Counted from the stretch's first letter, positions 9,718 through 18,294 are shown. The stretch: DNA of 64,000 bases from Bosea vestrisii (GCF_030144325.1 NZ_CP126307.1:1674001-1738000); one strand, 5' to 3'. Numbers and translations: made by a program. The notes: generated by a model from the letters alone, not told the origin.

Positions 9718-10518
9718 TCAGTAGTGGATCGCGCCCTTCGAGCCACCGCCGCAGGCGATCGCGTCGCCATTGATCGCGACGCTGCGCGGTGAGGCCAGGA
9801 AGGCGACGATGTCGGCGACCTCGGCCATGTCGACCAGCCGGCCGATCGTGACATTGGCGGCCATGCGGCGCTCGACCTCCTCGGCCGCCATTCCGGACGC
9901 CGCAGCCCGCGCCGCAACCACGCCCGGCGTCTTCTCGGTGCGCGTCGTGCCGGGATGCACTACCGTGACGTTGATGCCCTTCGGGCCGAGCTCGTCGGCG
10001 AGGTTCTTGGTCAGCGCCGCGACGGCAACATTGCGGATCGAGCCAATGGTCGAACCGGTCAGGCGCGCCGCGAGCCCGCTGATGTTGATGATCCGGCCCC
10101 AGCCATTGGCTTCCATCGCGGGCGCCGCCTCGCGCGCCATCCTGAGATAACCCATCACCTTGACGTTGACGTCGTCGAAGAACAGCGCGTCGGTGATCTC
10201 GGCGAGCTTGGGCGGCGTCGCCTGCCCGCCCGGCTTGGCAGCGGCATTGACTAAGATGTCGAGCCCACCCAGCGCCGCGACCGTGCCGGCAACGACTGCC
10301 TTCACCGAGGCATCGTCCTGCGTGTCCACGGTCAGGCCGACGACCTTGCGGCCGGTCTCCCGCGCCAGCTCGGCAGCGGCAGCGTCGAGCTCCGCCTGGT
10401 TGCGCGCGGCGATGACGACGTCGACGCCCTCGAGCGCCAGCTGCCGCGCAATGGCGCGGCCGATCCCCCTGCTGCCGCCCGTGACCAGAGCGCGCTTGCC
10501 GTTCAGCATCAGATCCAT
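9718..10518 (-). CDS. SDR-family oxidoreductase lacking the usual YxxxK pair
   Basis: The 266-residue protein keeps the classical SDR cofactor motif TGGSRGIGRAI (residues 13-23), the NAAA segment at 91-94 and the active-site serine S147 (INISG). Where family members have Y-x3-K about 13 residues after that serine, this one reads STIGSIRNVAVAALTK (156-171), so neither Tyr nor Lys is present. A number of SDRs share such a segment, and its activity is uncertain: a divergent catalytic set or a binding-only role are both possible. The start at 10518 follows AAGGAA nine bases upstream, with the family beginning at MDLMLNGKRALVTGG. It is divergent from the ArsR-type gene. Confidence 0.8.
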   Translation of the reverse strand: MDLMLNGKRALVTGGSRGIGRAIARQLALEGVDVVIAARNQAELDAAAAELARETGRKVVGLTVDTQDDASVKAVVAGTVAALGGLDILVNAAAKPGGQATPPKLAEITDALFFDDVNVKVMGYLRMAREAAPAMEANGWGRIINISGLAARLTGSTIGSIRNVAVAALTKNLADELGPKGINVTVVHPGTTRTEKTPGVVAARAAASGMAAEEVERRMAANVTIGRLVDMAEVADIVAFLASPRSVAINGDAIACGGGSKGAIHY

Positions 10519-10657
10519 GGTGGGGTTCCTTGAAGACGTGATCGTGGGAGCGTGCTGACAGCAAGGTTCCCGCAGTTTCACTAGGCATCCTGCGGGAGCC
10601 GCGCCACATGGTCCAGCGCGTCTGCCGCGGCTCTGCCCCGCATCGTTCGCGAGAGCG

Positions 10658-10686
10658 CTTGACCACCCATATCTCTGTGGTTATGA
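10658..10686 (+). promoter_or_regulatory. Predicted promoter of the ArsR-SRPBCC operon
   Basis: CTTGAC at 10658-10663 and TTATGA at 10681-10686 are separated by 17 bp, a good match to an alphaproteobacterial housekeeping promoter. The expected transcription start falls near 10693, after the in-frame ATG at 10683, which supports ATG 10719 as the ArsR start. Confidence 0.55.
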
Positions 10687-10710
10687 ATAAACCCATAGCC
10701 AACGGGTTAT
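10687..10710. promoter_or_regulatory. Operator-like inverted repeat at the ArsR promoter
   Basis: ATAAACCC (10687-10694) and GGGTTAT (10704-10710) form an imperfect inverted repeat across the predicted transcription start. Its place fits autorepression by the downstream ArsR-type regulator; the divergent SDR gene may share it. Confidence 0.4.
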
Positions 10711-10718
10711 CGATCTCG

Positions 10719-11042
10719 ATGCAGGATGCTCACGATCTGCTGTTCAGGACGCTGGCCGACCCGACGCGGCGCGCCATCTTCGAGCGCTTGTGCCGGGACG
10801 GCGAGCAGACGGTCGGGGCGCTGACCGCGCAGGCCGGGGTCTCGCAACCGGCGGTCTCGAAACATCTCGGCGTGCTGAAGCAGGCCGGGCTGGTGCGCGA
10901 TCGCCATGCCGGCCGCCAGACCCATTACAGCGCCCAGCTCGGCGCGCTCTCCCCGCTGATCGACTGGACCAGCCAGATGGCCGGGTTCTGGGAGGCGCGG
11001 TTCGACGACCTCGAAAATTTGCTCACAAGGATGGATCAATGA
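10719..11042 (+). CDS. ArsR-family winged-helix transcriptional regulator
   Basis: The 107-residue protein begins MQDAHDLLFRTLADPTRRAI and has the ArsR winged helix (VGALTAQAGVSQPAVSKHLGVLKQAGLV). It lacks cysteine metal sites, as usual for the ArsR subgroup coupled to SRPBCC proteins. The start at 10719 is chosen because the family begins here and a promoter overlaps the upstream extension. Its stop overlaps the SRPBCC gene (ATGA), so the pair is co-translated; regulators of this type often control their own operon. Metal sensing is not supported. Confidence 0.86.
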   Translation: MQDAHDLLFRTLADPTRRAIFERLCRDGEQTVGALTAQAGVSQPAVSKHLGVLKQAGLVRDRHAGRQTHYSAQLGALSPLIDWTSQMAGFWEARFDDLENLLTRMDQ

Positions 11043-11470
11043 GCACCGCCGCAACGCAAACGCGCTCCGTCACCGTCGAGCGCGAGATCGCCCATCCGCC
11101 GGAAAAGCTCTGGCGCGCGCTGACGCAGCCGCATCTGATCGCGGAATGGCTGATGAAGAACGACTTCGCGCCGGTCGTCGGCCATCGCTTCAACCTGCGC
11201 GGCGAGTGGGGCGGCGTGCTCGATTGCGAAGTCCTCGACATCGAGCCGAACCGGACGCTGTCCTACACTTGGGACTTTGCCCATGACGACCCTGCCTTCG
11301 ACATGAAGAGCGTCGTGACCTTCACGCTCACCCCGACGGCCAAAGGCACATTGCTGCGCATGGAGCAGGCCGGCTTCCGGCCGGAGCAGAAGCAGGCTTT
11401 TGGCGGCGCCCGGGCGGGCTGGCAGGAGTTCTTCGGCAAGCTGGAGCAGCTGCTGGAGCGGGCGGAGTGA
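11039..11470 (+). CDS. SRPBCC (AHSA1-like) domain protein
   Basis: The 143-residue protein has the START/Bet v1-like AHSA1 pattern: VEREIAHPPEKLWRALTQP at the N terminus, then EWLMKNDF, a beta-rich core (VLDCEVLDIEPNRTLSYTW) and a long C-terminal helix with GWQEFFGKLEQLLE. Such proteins bind hydrophobic ligands, or are Hsp90-cochaperone-like, but a specific ligand is rarely known. It is coupled to the ArsR gene upstream and is followed by a small membrane protein and two DUF1801 genes in the same direction. Confidence 0.85.
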   Translation: MSTAATQTRSVTVEREIAHPPEKLWRALTQPHLIAEWLMKNDFAPVVGHRFNLRGEWGGVLDCEVLDIEPNRTLSYTWDFAHDDPAFDMKSVVTFTLTPTAKGTLLRMEQAGFRPEQKQAFGGARAGWQEFFGKLEQLLERAE

Positions 11471-11504
11471 CCATGTCGATTCTCATATTTGCAAGGAGGT
11501 TCTC

Positions 11505-11726
11505 GTGACCTGGAGCAGCGCTATTCGTCAGGGCCATCGCTGGCTCGCCATCATCTTCACGGCAACGGTGATCGCCAATTTCGTCGTCATGGCGTTGGGA
11601 CCACCACCGGCCTGGATCGTCTATTCGCCGCTGCTGCCGCTGTTCCTGCTGATCTTCTCGGGTCTCTATATGTTCGCACTGCCCTACGTCGCCGGCTGGC
11701 GGAGCGGGCAGCGGGTTGACGGGTAG
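11505..11726 (+). CDS. Small two-helix membrane protein
   Basis: A 73-residue protein starting at GTG 11505, behind a strong AAGGAGGT (11492-11499). It has hydrophobic helices at about 13-31 and 37-60 and a short charged C terminus. I do not recognise a named family with certainty. Position in the ArsR-SRPBCC-DUF1801 run, with a good ribosome-binding site, argues that it is a real gene of that operon. Confidence 0.65.
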   Translation: MTWSSAIRQGHRWLAIIFTATVIANFVVMALGPPPAWIVYSPLLPLFLLIFSGLYMFALPYVAGWRSGQRVDG

Positions 11727-11736
11727 GAGTCGAGAC

Positions 11737-12213
11737 ATGGCGGGCAAGACCACCAAAGCATCGGCGAAGAAGACAGCGACGAAGACGGCAGGAGGGGCCG
11801 GCGCGAGCACGGAACCCGTCCTGCTTTCGGGCGGCAATCCGCAGATCGCCAAGGGCTATGGCGAGGCGCCGGTGCAGGCCTATATCGCCGCCATGCCTGG
11901 CTGGAAGAGCAGGCTCGGAGCCCGCTTGGACGCGCTGATAACCGCCGCCGTGCCCGGCGTCAGGAAGGCGGTGAAGTGGAACTCGCCGCTCTACGGCATG
12001 GAGGACGACTACTGGTTCCTCGGCATCCATGTCTTCGCAAAATATGTGAAGGTCGCCTTCTTCCGCGGCGCCGGGCTCGATCCTGTCCCACCCGGCCCCT
12101 CCAAGCAGAAGGAGGTGCGCTATCTCGACATCCGCGAGGATGACGAACTCGACGAGGCGCAGTTCAGCGCCTGGGTGAAGCAGGCCGCCACCTTGCCCGG
12201 CGAGAAGATGTGA
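11737..12213 (+). CDS. DUF1801 domain protein
   Basis: The 158-residue protein has a Lys/Ala/Thr-rich N terminus (about 1-30, probably disordered) and then a DUF1801 domain with VPGVRKAVKWNSPLYGM and FAKYVKVAFFRGAGLDP, the family core. Its start at 11737 follows TAGGAG at 11724-11729; an in-frame ATG at 11716 lacks a site. The biochemical function of DUF1801 is unknown; the fold is frataxin-like in solved members. It is followed within 20 bases by a second DUF1801 gene, so the two probably act together. Confidence 0.82.
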   Translation: MAGKTTKASAKKTATKTAGGAGASTEPVLLSGGNPQIAKGYGEAPVQAYIAAMPGWKSRLGARLDALITAAVPGVRKAVKWNSPLYGMEDDYWFLGIHVFAKYVKVAFFRGAGLDPVPPGPSKQKEVRYLDIREDDELDEAQFSAWVKQAATLPGEKM

Positions 12214-12232
12214 CAACGAGGATATCGGCCCC

Positions 12233-12643
12233 ATGAAGCAGGCAAATGAGAGAACCGACGCAGCCTCGGCCTCCGAGCAGATCGACGCCCGGATCGCGGA
12301 ACTGACCGATTGGCGCGGGGCGGCGCTCGCCAGGGTCCGCGCCATCATCCGGCAGGCCGATCCCGAGGTGGTCGAAACCTGGAAATGGCGCGGCGTCCCG
12401 GTCTGGGAGCATGCCGGCATCATTTGCACCGGCGAGACCTATAAGGGCGCGGTCAAGCTGACCTTCGCCAAGGGCGCTTCGCTGCCCGATCCCGCCGGCC
12501 TGTTCAATTCCAGCCTGGACGGCAACACGAGGCGCGCGATCGACATCCATGCGAGCTCCGCGATCGACGAAGCGGCGCTGGCAGCGCTCATTCGGGCTGC
12601 GGTAGCGCTGAACACGGCCGGGAAGAAACCGAAGAAGGCCTGA
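12233..12643 (+). CDS. Second DUF1801 domain protein
   Basis: A 136-residue paralogue-like DUF1801 protein with the equivalent core ADPEVVETWKWRGVPVWEH and YKGAVKLTFAKGASLPDP. It is the last gene of the ArsR-started operon, and its stop touches the convergent amidase stop. Sequence identity to the first copy is low outside the core, so this is probably an old pair rather than a recent duplication. Function unknown. Confidence 0.82.
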   Translation: MKQANERTDAASASEQIDARIAELTDWRGAALARVRAIIRQADPEVVETWKWRGVPVWEHAGIICTGETYKGAVKLTFAKGASLPDPAGLFNSSLDGNTRRAIDIHASSAIDEAALAALIRAAVALNTAGKKPKKA

Positions 12644-14041
12644 TCAACCCGCGTGCTGGGGAGCGCGAGGCCATTCCGGTCCTTGCCCGCGCAAGCGCTC
12701 CCAGGCCCGCGCCATCTGCAGCACGCCGAGATCGTCGAAGCGTTTCCCGGTGATCTGCAGACCGATCGGCAGGCCGGATAAAGTCATGCCGGCATGCACC
12801 GAGATCGCCGGCTGGTCCGACATGTTGGCGGCAACGGTGAAAACGATGTGCTCGAACGGCCGCTCGGGATCGTGGAGTGGCGAAGCGAGCTCGGCGGCAA
12901 AGCTCGGCACCGGCGAGACCGGCGAGAGCACATAGTCGAAGGGCGCGATCGCTTTCAGCGCCGCATGGCGGATCGTCAGCATCTGGCTCATGCCGCGATG
13001 GACCTGCGCTCCGGTGAGCGAGCGGCCGCGCTCGGCCCAGGCGTAGATATAGGGCAGCACCTTGTCCTGCCGCTCCCTCGGTAGCGCGCCGATCTCGGCC
13101 CAGGCGCGCTGGCGCCAGAAATCGTCGAGCCCGTCGAGCATGTCCTGCGTCAGGAAGGGCGGCGCCAGCTCGACGATCGCACCCGCCTTGCGGAAGGCGT
13201 CGGCCGCCTTGACGATCGCCGCTCTCACCTCCGGCTCGACCGGCAGGCCGATGCCGGCTTCGAGCTGCAATCCGATCCTGAGCCCGCGCGGCTCGCGCTC
13301 GAGCTCGCCCCAGGCGATCTCCTCCGGTGGCAGGCACATCGGGTCGCGCTCGTCCGGCTTGGAGAGTTCGCGCATCATCAGCGCAGCATCGGCGATGGTG
13401 CGCGTCATCGGCCCGGCGACGCGGCCGTAATAGGTCGGGTCGATCGGCACGCGGCCGAAGCTCGGCTTCAGGCCGACGAGCCCGCACCAGCCGGCCGGCA
13501 GGCGGATTGAGCCGCCGATATCGGTGCCGACATGCAGGGGCCCGTAGCCGGCCGCTCCCGCCGCCCCGGCCCCGGCCGACGAGCCACCCGGGTTCTTGGT
13601 GAGGTCGAACGGGTTGCGCGCCAGCTCATGGAAGCTCGACAGGCCGGAGGAGAGCATGCCGTAATCGGGCATCGTCGTCTTGGCGAGGATGACGCAGCCG
13701 GCTTCGCGCAGGCGCTGCGCCGGCGGGGCGTCGGCCGCTGCGGGGGCAAGCTCCATCGCCGCCGTGCCGAGTGGCACGGGGGTGCCCCTGGTCGCGATGT
13801 TCTCCTTGATGGTGCAGGGCACGCCGTCGAGCGCCAGCGCCTCGCCCTTGCGCCAACGCGCCTCGCTCGCCTTCGCGGCGGCGCGGGCGCCATCAGGATC
13901 ATAGGCATAGAGCGCCTTCAGCGACGGCTCCCAGATCTCGATGCGCTGGATCACCGCCTCGGTGACCTCAAGCGGCGAAAGCTCGCGCGAACGGAAGGCC
14001 CGGAGCATGTCGACGGCGCTGAGATCGGCGAACTCGATCAT
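12644..14041 (-). CDS. Amidase signature-family hydrolase
   Basis: The 465-residue protein has the Ser-cisSer-Lys amidase triad: K79 (CTIKENIATRGTP), S154 (NPGGSSAGAGA) and nucleophile S178 (GTDIGGSIRLPA). Family members hydrolyse carboxamides and related amides; GatA is excluded because there is no gatC/gatB neighbour. It lies directly downstream, same strand, of two peptide-type ABC permeases and a binding protein, so a plausible reading is that the transported compound is an amide or peptide that this enzyme splits. The exact substrate is open. Confidence 0.87.
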   Translation of the reverse strand: MIEFADLSAVDMLRAFRSRELSPLEVTEAVIQRIEIWEPSLKALYAYDPDGARAAAKASEARWRKGEALALDGVPCTIKENIATRGTPVPLGTAAMELAPAAADAPPAQRLREAGCVILAKTTMPDYGMLSSGLSSFHELARNPFDLTKNPGGSSAGAGAAGAAGYGPLHVGTDIGGSIRLPAGWCGLVGLKPSFGRVPIDPTYYGRVAGPMTRTIADAALMMRELSKPDERDPMCLPPEEIAWGELEREPRGLRIGLQLEAGIGLPVEPEVRAAIVKAADAFRKAGAIVELAPPFLTQDMLDGLDDFWRQRAWAEIGALPRERQDKVLPYIYAWAERGRSLTGAQVHRGMSQMLTIRHAALKAIAPFDYVLSPVSPVPSFAAELASPLHDPERPFEHIVFTVAANMSDQPAISVHAGMTLSGLPIGLQITGKRFDDLGVLQMARAWERLRGQGPEWPRAPQHAG

Positions 14042-14068
14042 GAGGAAGGCTCCGCAAGCATATCCAGA

Positions 14069-14926
14069 CTAATCCCGGGACCGGCGCATGCGCGGATCGA
14101 CCGCGTCGCGCAAGCCGTCGCCCAGCAAATTGAAGGCCAGCACCGAGAGCGCGATCGCTGCGCCCGGGAAGATCGCCAGCCAGGGCTGCGCCGCCATGAA
14201 GGTCTGCGCCTCGTTCAGCATCCGGCCCCAGGACGGCGCCGGCGGCTGCGTGCCGAGCCCGAGATAGGACAGGCCGGCCTCGGCCAGGATGGCGAGCGCG
14301 AACTGGATCGTCGCCTGCACCACCAGCACGCCGGCGATGTTGGGCAGGACATGATGGCGCGTGATCGCCATCTCGGTCAGCCCGGCTGCGCGCGCCGCCA
14401 GCACATAATCGAGCGCCCAGCATTGCAGCGCCGCTCCCCGAGCAAGTCTTGCGAAATAGGGCAGGCTGACCAGCGCGATCGCGATCACGGCGTTCATCAT
14501 GCCGGGACCCCAGACCGCGCTGATCATGATCGCCGAGAGCACGGCCGGGAAAGCGTGGCTGAAATCGGCCATACGCATGATCAGGTTGTCGAGCAGCCCG
14601 TCGCGCCGGATCGCCGCGATCAGCCCGAGCGCGCTGCCGACGGTCAGGCCGAGCCCAACTGCGCCAAGTCCCACCGCCAGCGAATTGCGGGCGCCGACCA
14701 TGATCATCGAGAACACGTCGCGGCCGAACTGGTCGGTACCGAACCAGTGCTCGGCCGAAGGCGGCCGCAGGCGCTTCAGGATCGCCATCTGGGTCGGCTC
14801 ATAGGGCGTCCAGAGATAGGAGATCAGCGCCATCGCGACGACGAGCCCGCCGAGCAGCAGGCCGGCCAGGAAGGACGGGCCGGCCCACCAGCGCCGCGGG
14901 CGCGAACGGGGCGCGACCGCGCTCAT
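14069..14926 (-). CDS. Peptide/nickel-type ABC transporter permease (DppC-like)
   Basis: A 285-residue membrane protein with about six helices and the permease loop EAA-x3-G motif (ALDYVLAARAAGLTEMAITRHHVLPN), an N-terminal domain LRPPSAEHWFGTDQFGRDVFSM typical of DppC/OppC, and a C-terminal FNLLGDGLRDAVDPRMR. It would pair with the DppB-like permease whose 3' end it overlaps (ATGA at 14923-14926). No ATPase gene lies in this operon, so it must use one encoded elsewhere. Confidence 0.86.
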   Translation of the reverse strand: MSAVAPRSRPRRWWAGPSFLAGLLLGGLVVAMALISYLWTPYEPTQMAILKRLRPPSAEHWFGTDQFGRDVFSMIMVGARNSLAVGLGAVGLGLTVGSALGLIAAIRRDGLLDNLIMRMADFSHAFPAVLSAIMISAVWGPGMMNAVIAIALVSLPYFARLARGAALQCWALDYVLAARAAGLTEMAITRHHVLPNIAGVLVVQATIQFALAILAEAGLSYLGLGTQPPAPSWGRMLNEAQTFMAAQPWLAIFPGAAIALSVLAFNLLGDGLRDAVDPRMRRSRD

Positions 14927-15870
14927 GACGCCTGCCGCAGGCGCGGATCGATCAGCCCGTAGAGCAGTTCGATCGCGAAATTGATGAAGACGACCAGGCC
15001 TGAGAACAGCATGACGAGGTCCTTGACCACGATCAGGTCATGCTGGGCGATCGACTGGAAGACGAGCCGGCCAAGACCAGGCAGGGCGAAGACGTTCTCG
15101 ATGATGATCGCGCCGGCCAGCAGCACCGAGAACTGCAGGCCCAGCACGGTCACGACCGGGATCAGCGCATTGCGCAGCACATGGCGCAGCATGGTGCGGC
15201 GCCGGCTGACGCCCTTGGCACGGGCGGTACGGACATAGTCCTCCTGCATCGTCTCCAGCATGGCCGAGCGGGTGACACGGGCAAGGATCGCCGCCTGCGG
15301 CAGAGCGAGCGCAACGGCGGGCAGCAGCAGCGATTTCAGTGCTGGCCAGAAGCCGGCATGCCAGCCCGGAAAGCCACCGGCCGGCAGCCAGCCGGCGCCG
15401 ACCGCGAAGACCAGCACGAGCAGGAGGCCGAACCAGAAGTTCGGGATGGCGAGCCCAGCCTGGGCGAAGACCATCACCGCCGCATCGCCAGCACGGTTGT
15501 GGTTGGCCGCGGCGAGCGCCCCCAAGGGAATCCCGATAGCCGAGGCGAGCAGGATCGCCATCGAGGCGAGCGGCAGCGTCACCACCATGCGCTCGCCGAT
15601 CAATTGCGTCACCGGCACGCGATAGGTGTAGCTGAGGCCGAGGTCGCCGGTGATGAGGCCGCCGATCCAGGAGAAGAAGCGCAGCAGCGCCGGCTGGTCG
15701 AGGCCCATCTCGGCGCGCAGTGCCGCGAGCGCTTCCGGCGCCGCGTTGAGGCCGAGCGTCACCGCCGCGGGATCACCCGGCAGGACCTCCAGCACGAGGA
15801 AGATGACGATCGCCGCGCTGAGCAACGTCGCGAAAAACGACAGCAGCCGGCGCAGGAGGTAGCCCGTCAT
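14923..15870 (-). CDS. Peptide/nickel-type ABC transporter permease (DppB-like)
   Basis: A 315-residue permease with the DppB features: LLRRLLSFFATLLSAAIVIFLVLEVLPGDPA at the N terminus (quoted region 5-35 in part), EAA loop near DYVRTARAKGVSRRRTMLRH, and a C-terminal FINFAIELLYGLIDPRLR. It forms the membrane channel with the DppC-like protein and receives substrate from the periplasmic binding protein encoded just upstream. Only a few bases separate it from the binding-protein stop. Confidence 0.86.
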   Translation of the reverse strand: MTGYLLRRLLSFFATLLSAAIVIFLVLEVLPGDPAAVTLGLNAAPEALAALRAEMGLDQPALLRFFSWIGGLITGDLGLSYTYRVPVTQLIGERMVVTLPLASMAILLASAIGIPLGALAAANHNRAGDAAVMVFAQAGLAIPNFWFGLLLVLVFAVGAGWLPAGGFPGWHAGFWPALKSLLLPAVALALPQAAILARVTRSAMLETMQEDYVRTARAKGVSRRRTMLRHVLRNALIPVVTVLGLQFSVLLAGAIIIENVFALPGLGRLVFQSIAQHDLIVVKDLVMLFSGLVVFINFAIELLYGLIDPRLRQAS

Positions 15871-15879
15871 CGCGGAGCC

Positions 15880-17370
15880 TCAGCGCCAGCGCACCTCCGC
15901 CAGCGGCGTCAGCGGCAGCGGCCAGTCGGTCCACATGCCGTCGAGATCAGCCTTGGTCACCGTGATCTTCGGCAGGATGAAGAGGAAGCCGTTGACAGCG
16001 TCGCGCGCCAGCATGCGCTGGGCGTCGCCATAGAGCTTGTTGCGCTCGGCCTCGTCGACGGTGCGATCGATCTTCTCGATCAGCGCCTTGAACTCGGGGT
16101 TCCTGTACTGGAAATAATAGTCGTCGCGGGCGTAGTTGGCGATGTCGAGCGGCTCGGTGTGCGAGATGATCGTCAGGTCGAAATCCCGCGCCTTGAACAC
16201 CCGCTCCAGCCATTGCGGGAATTCCAGTGGCTCGATCTTCGCGGTGATCCCGATTTGCGCCAATAGCGCCGCGACGATCTCGCCGCCGCGCCTGGCATAG
16301 GCCGGCGGCGGCAGGCGCAGCGTGCATTCAAAGCCCTTCGGGAAGCCGGCCGCAGCGAGCAGACTCTTCGCCTTGGCGAGGTCGACCGGATAGGTCCCGG
16401 TCAGATCGACATAAGCCGGGTGCAGCGGCGAGAAATGGCTGCCGATATAGTCGAGGTCGAATCCATAGATGCCGAGCGCGATCGTCTTGCGATCGAGCAC
16501 ATGCGAGATCGCCTGGCGTACGCGGACATCGCTGAACGGCGCCTTGGCGTTGTTGATGGCGAGGATGGTCTCGCCCTCGGTCTTGCCGAGCGTGACCTTG
16601 AGCTTGGGATCAGCCTTGAGCTGCGGGATCGCTTCCGGCGCCGAGAGATTGGTGAAGACGTCGATATCGCCGGCCCTGAGCGCCGCGACCTGCGCCTGCG
16701 GGTCGGAGATGAAGCGGAAGACCGCCTTCGCCAGCGCAGGCTTGGCGCCCCAGTACTCGTCGTTGCGTGCCAGTTCGAGCCGGTCGCCGCGGTTCCAGCG
16801 CGCGAACTTGAAAGGGCCAGTGCCGATCGGATTGGTCTTGTTGTTCGCTGCCGTCGCCGACGAGACGACGATCGCATCACCCCAGCTCAGTCCGTAGACG
16901 AAGTTCGCCGTTGGCTGCTTCAGCTTGATGATGAGCCTGACCGGATCGGGCGCCTCGATGCTCTCGATCGGCGTGAAGATCCAGCGCTGGGCATTGGTCG
17001 AATCGGGTCCGACCGCCCGCTCGAAGGAGAACTTCACATCGCGCGAGGAGAACGGCGTGCCGTCATGGAAGCGCGCGTTGGGCCTGAGCTTGAAGGTGTA
17101 GGTGAGGTTGTCGGCGGCGAGCGTCCAGCTCTCGGCCAGCGCTGGCACGAGCTTGCCGGTGCGATCCATCGCCACCAGCCCCTCGAAGATGTTCTGCAGC
17201 ACGACCTCGCGGATCGCCTGGGCCGCGCCCGAGGTCGGGTCGAGCGTCGGAGGCTCCAGTGTCATGCCGATGGTGACGCTATCCTTAGCCTGCGCGAAGG
17301 CGGAGAGCGGAAGCTGAATTGCAAGCGCGGTGAGGCCCGCTCCCGCCAGAAGATCGCGCCGCGTCGTCAT
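15880..17370 (-). CDS. ABC transporter periplasmic binding protein, family 5 (DppA/OppA type)
   Basis: The 496-residue protein starts with a twin-arginine-like signal (MTTRRDLLAGAGLTALAI, cleavage likely after AFAQA) and has the family-5 pattern VTIGMTLEPPTLDPTSGAAQ, YTFKLRPNARFHDGTPFSSRDV and IGTGPFKFARWNRGDRLEL. It captures a peptide, opine, glycoside or similar ligand in the periplasm. ATG 17370 is seven bases after GGAGG; ATG 17373 is an alternative, and the frame further upstream runs into an intergenic repeat. First gene of the operon with dppB-, dppC-like and amidase genes. Confidence 0.86.
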   Translation of the reverse strand: MTTRRDLLAGAGLTALAIQLPLSAFAQAKDSVTIGMTLEPPTLDPTSGAAQAIREVVLQNIFEGLVAMDRTGKLVPALAESWTLAADNLTYTFKLRPNARFHDGTPFSSRDVKFSFERAVGPDSTNAQRWIFTPIESIEAPDPVRLIIKLKQPTANFVYGLSWGDAIVVSSATAANNKTNPIGTGPFKFARWNRGDRLELARNDEYWGAKPALAKAVFRFISDPQAQVAALRAGDIDVFTNLSAPEAIPQLKADPKLKVTLGKTEGETILAINNAKAPFSDVRVRQAISHVLDRKTIALGIYGFDLDYIGSHFSPLHPAYVDLTGTYPVDLAKAKSLLAAAGFPKGFECTLRLPPPAYARRGGEIVAALLAQIGITAKIEPLEFPQWLERVFKARDFDLTIISHTEPLDIANYARDDYYFQYRNPEFKALIEKIDRTVDEAERNKLYGDAQRMLARDAVNGFLFILPKITVTKADLDGMWTDWPLPLTPLAEVRWR

Positions 17371-17442
17371 CATCCCGCCTCCCTGATGTGGCGGCGCAAG
17401 ATGGCGCGGGAGATGGGAGCGAGGCAAGTGCAGTGAAGAGGG

Positions 17443-17550
17443 CGTCATGCTCGGGCTTGACCCGAACATCTCAGGCCAGAAGAGGCTCCGATAGCGTCCT
17501 CTCGTCCTGAGATTCTCGGGTCTGCGCTTCGCTTCGCCCGAGAATGACGG
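17443..17550. repeat. Palindromic intergenic repeat, copy R1
   Basis: Starts CGTCATGCTCGGGCTTGACC and ends GAGAATGACG, with two internal hairpins (GCTCGGGCTTGACCCGA at the left and TCTCGGG...CCCGAGA at the right). Nearly the same element is found at 26357-26463 and, inverted, at 57127-57235. It lies between the FCD regulator's stop and the binding-protein gene. Confidence 0.8.
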
Positions 17551-17556
17551 CTTCGA

Positions 17557-18294
17557 TCACACGAAATAATCCGGATAGCTCGCCTTGAGATGCACCAGGT
17601 CGGGCAGCAGCGTGCCCAAATGCTGTCGCATCGCGACGACCGCGGCCGAGGCGTCGTGCCGCCTGATCTCGTCGACGATGGCGAGGTGCTCGCGGATCAC
17701 CATCGCCATCCGTCCTGGCACCGGCAGCGTCATGCGCCGGCAGCGGTCGATCTGGCTCTTCGCGGCATGGGCGAGCTTCCAGACGCCGGGATAGCCGGCC
17801 CCCTCGGCGAGCACCTCGTGGAAAGCCTCGTCGGCAAGGTGGAAACGCTCCTGGTCGTTCGCCTCATGCGATTCGTGCAGCGTCGCGATCGTCGCATCGA
17901 GCCGGGCGATATCGTCGGCGCTCGCGATCCGCGCCAGCACCTCGACCGTGGCGCATTCAAGCGCCTGGCGAATGAAGACCGCCTCGGGGATCGCGCCCAC
18001 CGGAATGCGGGCGACGAAGGTGCCGGCCTGTGGAAAGATCTCGACCAGCCCCTCTTCCTTCAGCCGAATCAGCGCCTCGCGTACGGGCGTGCGGCTCATG
18101 CCGAAGCGGGCGGTGAGATCCTTCTCGGACAGGGCCACGCCGGGCCGCAGCACCATGTCGAGGATCTCGCGGCGAAGCTCGTCCTGCACGACGGAAGCGG
18201 CCGTGGCGCGGCCTGCGGATGCCGCGGCCAGGCGCTGCGGTTTGCGCTCGCGGCGTAGTGCCCCAATCTCGCCTCCCCCTAGCGCTTCCGACAT
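17557..18294 (-). CDS. GntR-family regulator, FCD subgroup
   Basis: The 245-residue protein has a GntR winged helix at about 30-100 (VVQDELRREILDMVLRPG, LTARFGMSRTPVREALIRL, LVEIFPQAGTFVARI) and an FCD ligand domain with D/H residues in FHLADEAFHEVLA and REHLAIVDEIRRHD, as in UxuR/ExuR- and KdgR-like regulators that bind sugar acids. It is divergent from uxaC, with two clear inverted repeats in between, so it is probably the repressor of the uronate cluster, relieved by a uronate intermediate. Confidence 0.87.
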   Translation of the reverse strand: MSEALGGGEIGALRRERKPQRLAAASAGRATAASVVQDELRREILDMVLRPGVALSEKDLTARFGMSRTPVREALIRLKEEGLVEIFPQAGTFVARIPVGAIPEAVFIRQALECATVEVLARIASADDIARLDATIATLHESHEANDQERFHLADEAFHEVLAEGAGYPGVWKLAHAAKSQIDRCRRMTLPVPGRMAMVIREHLAIVDEIRRHDASAAVVAMRQHLGTLLPDLVHLKASYPDYFV

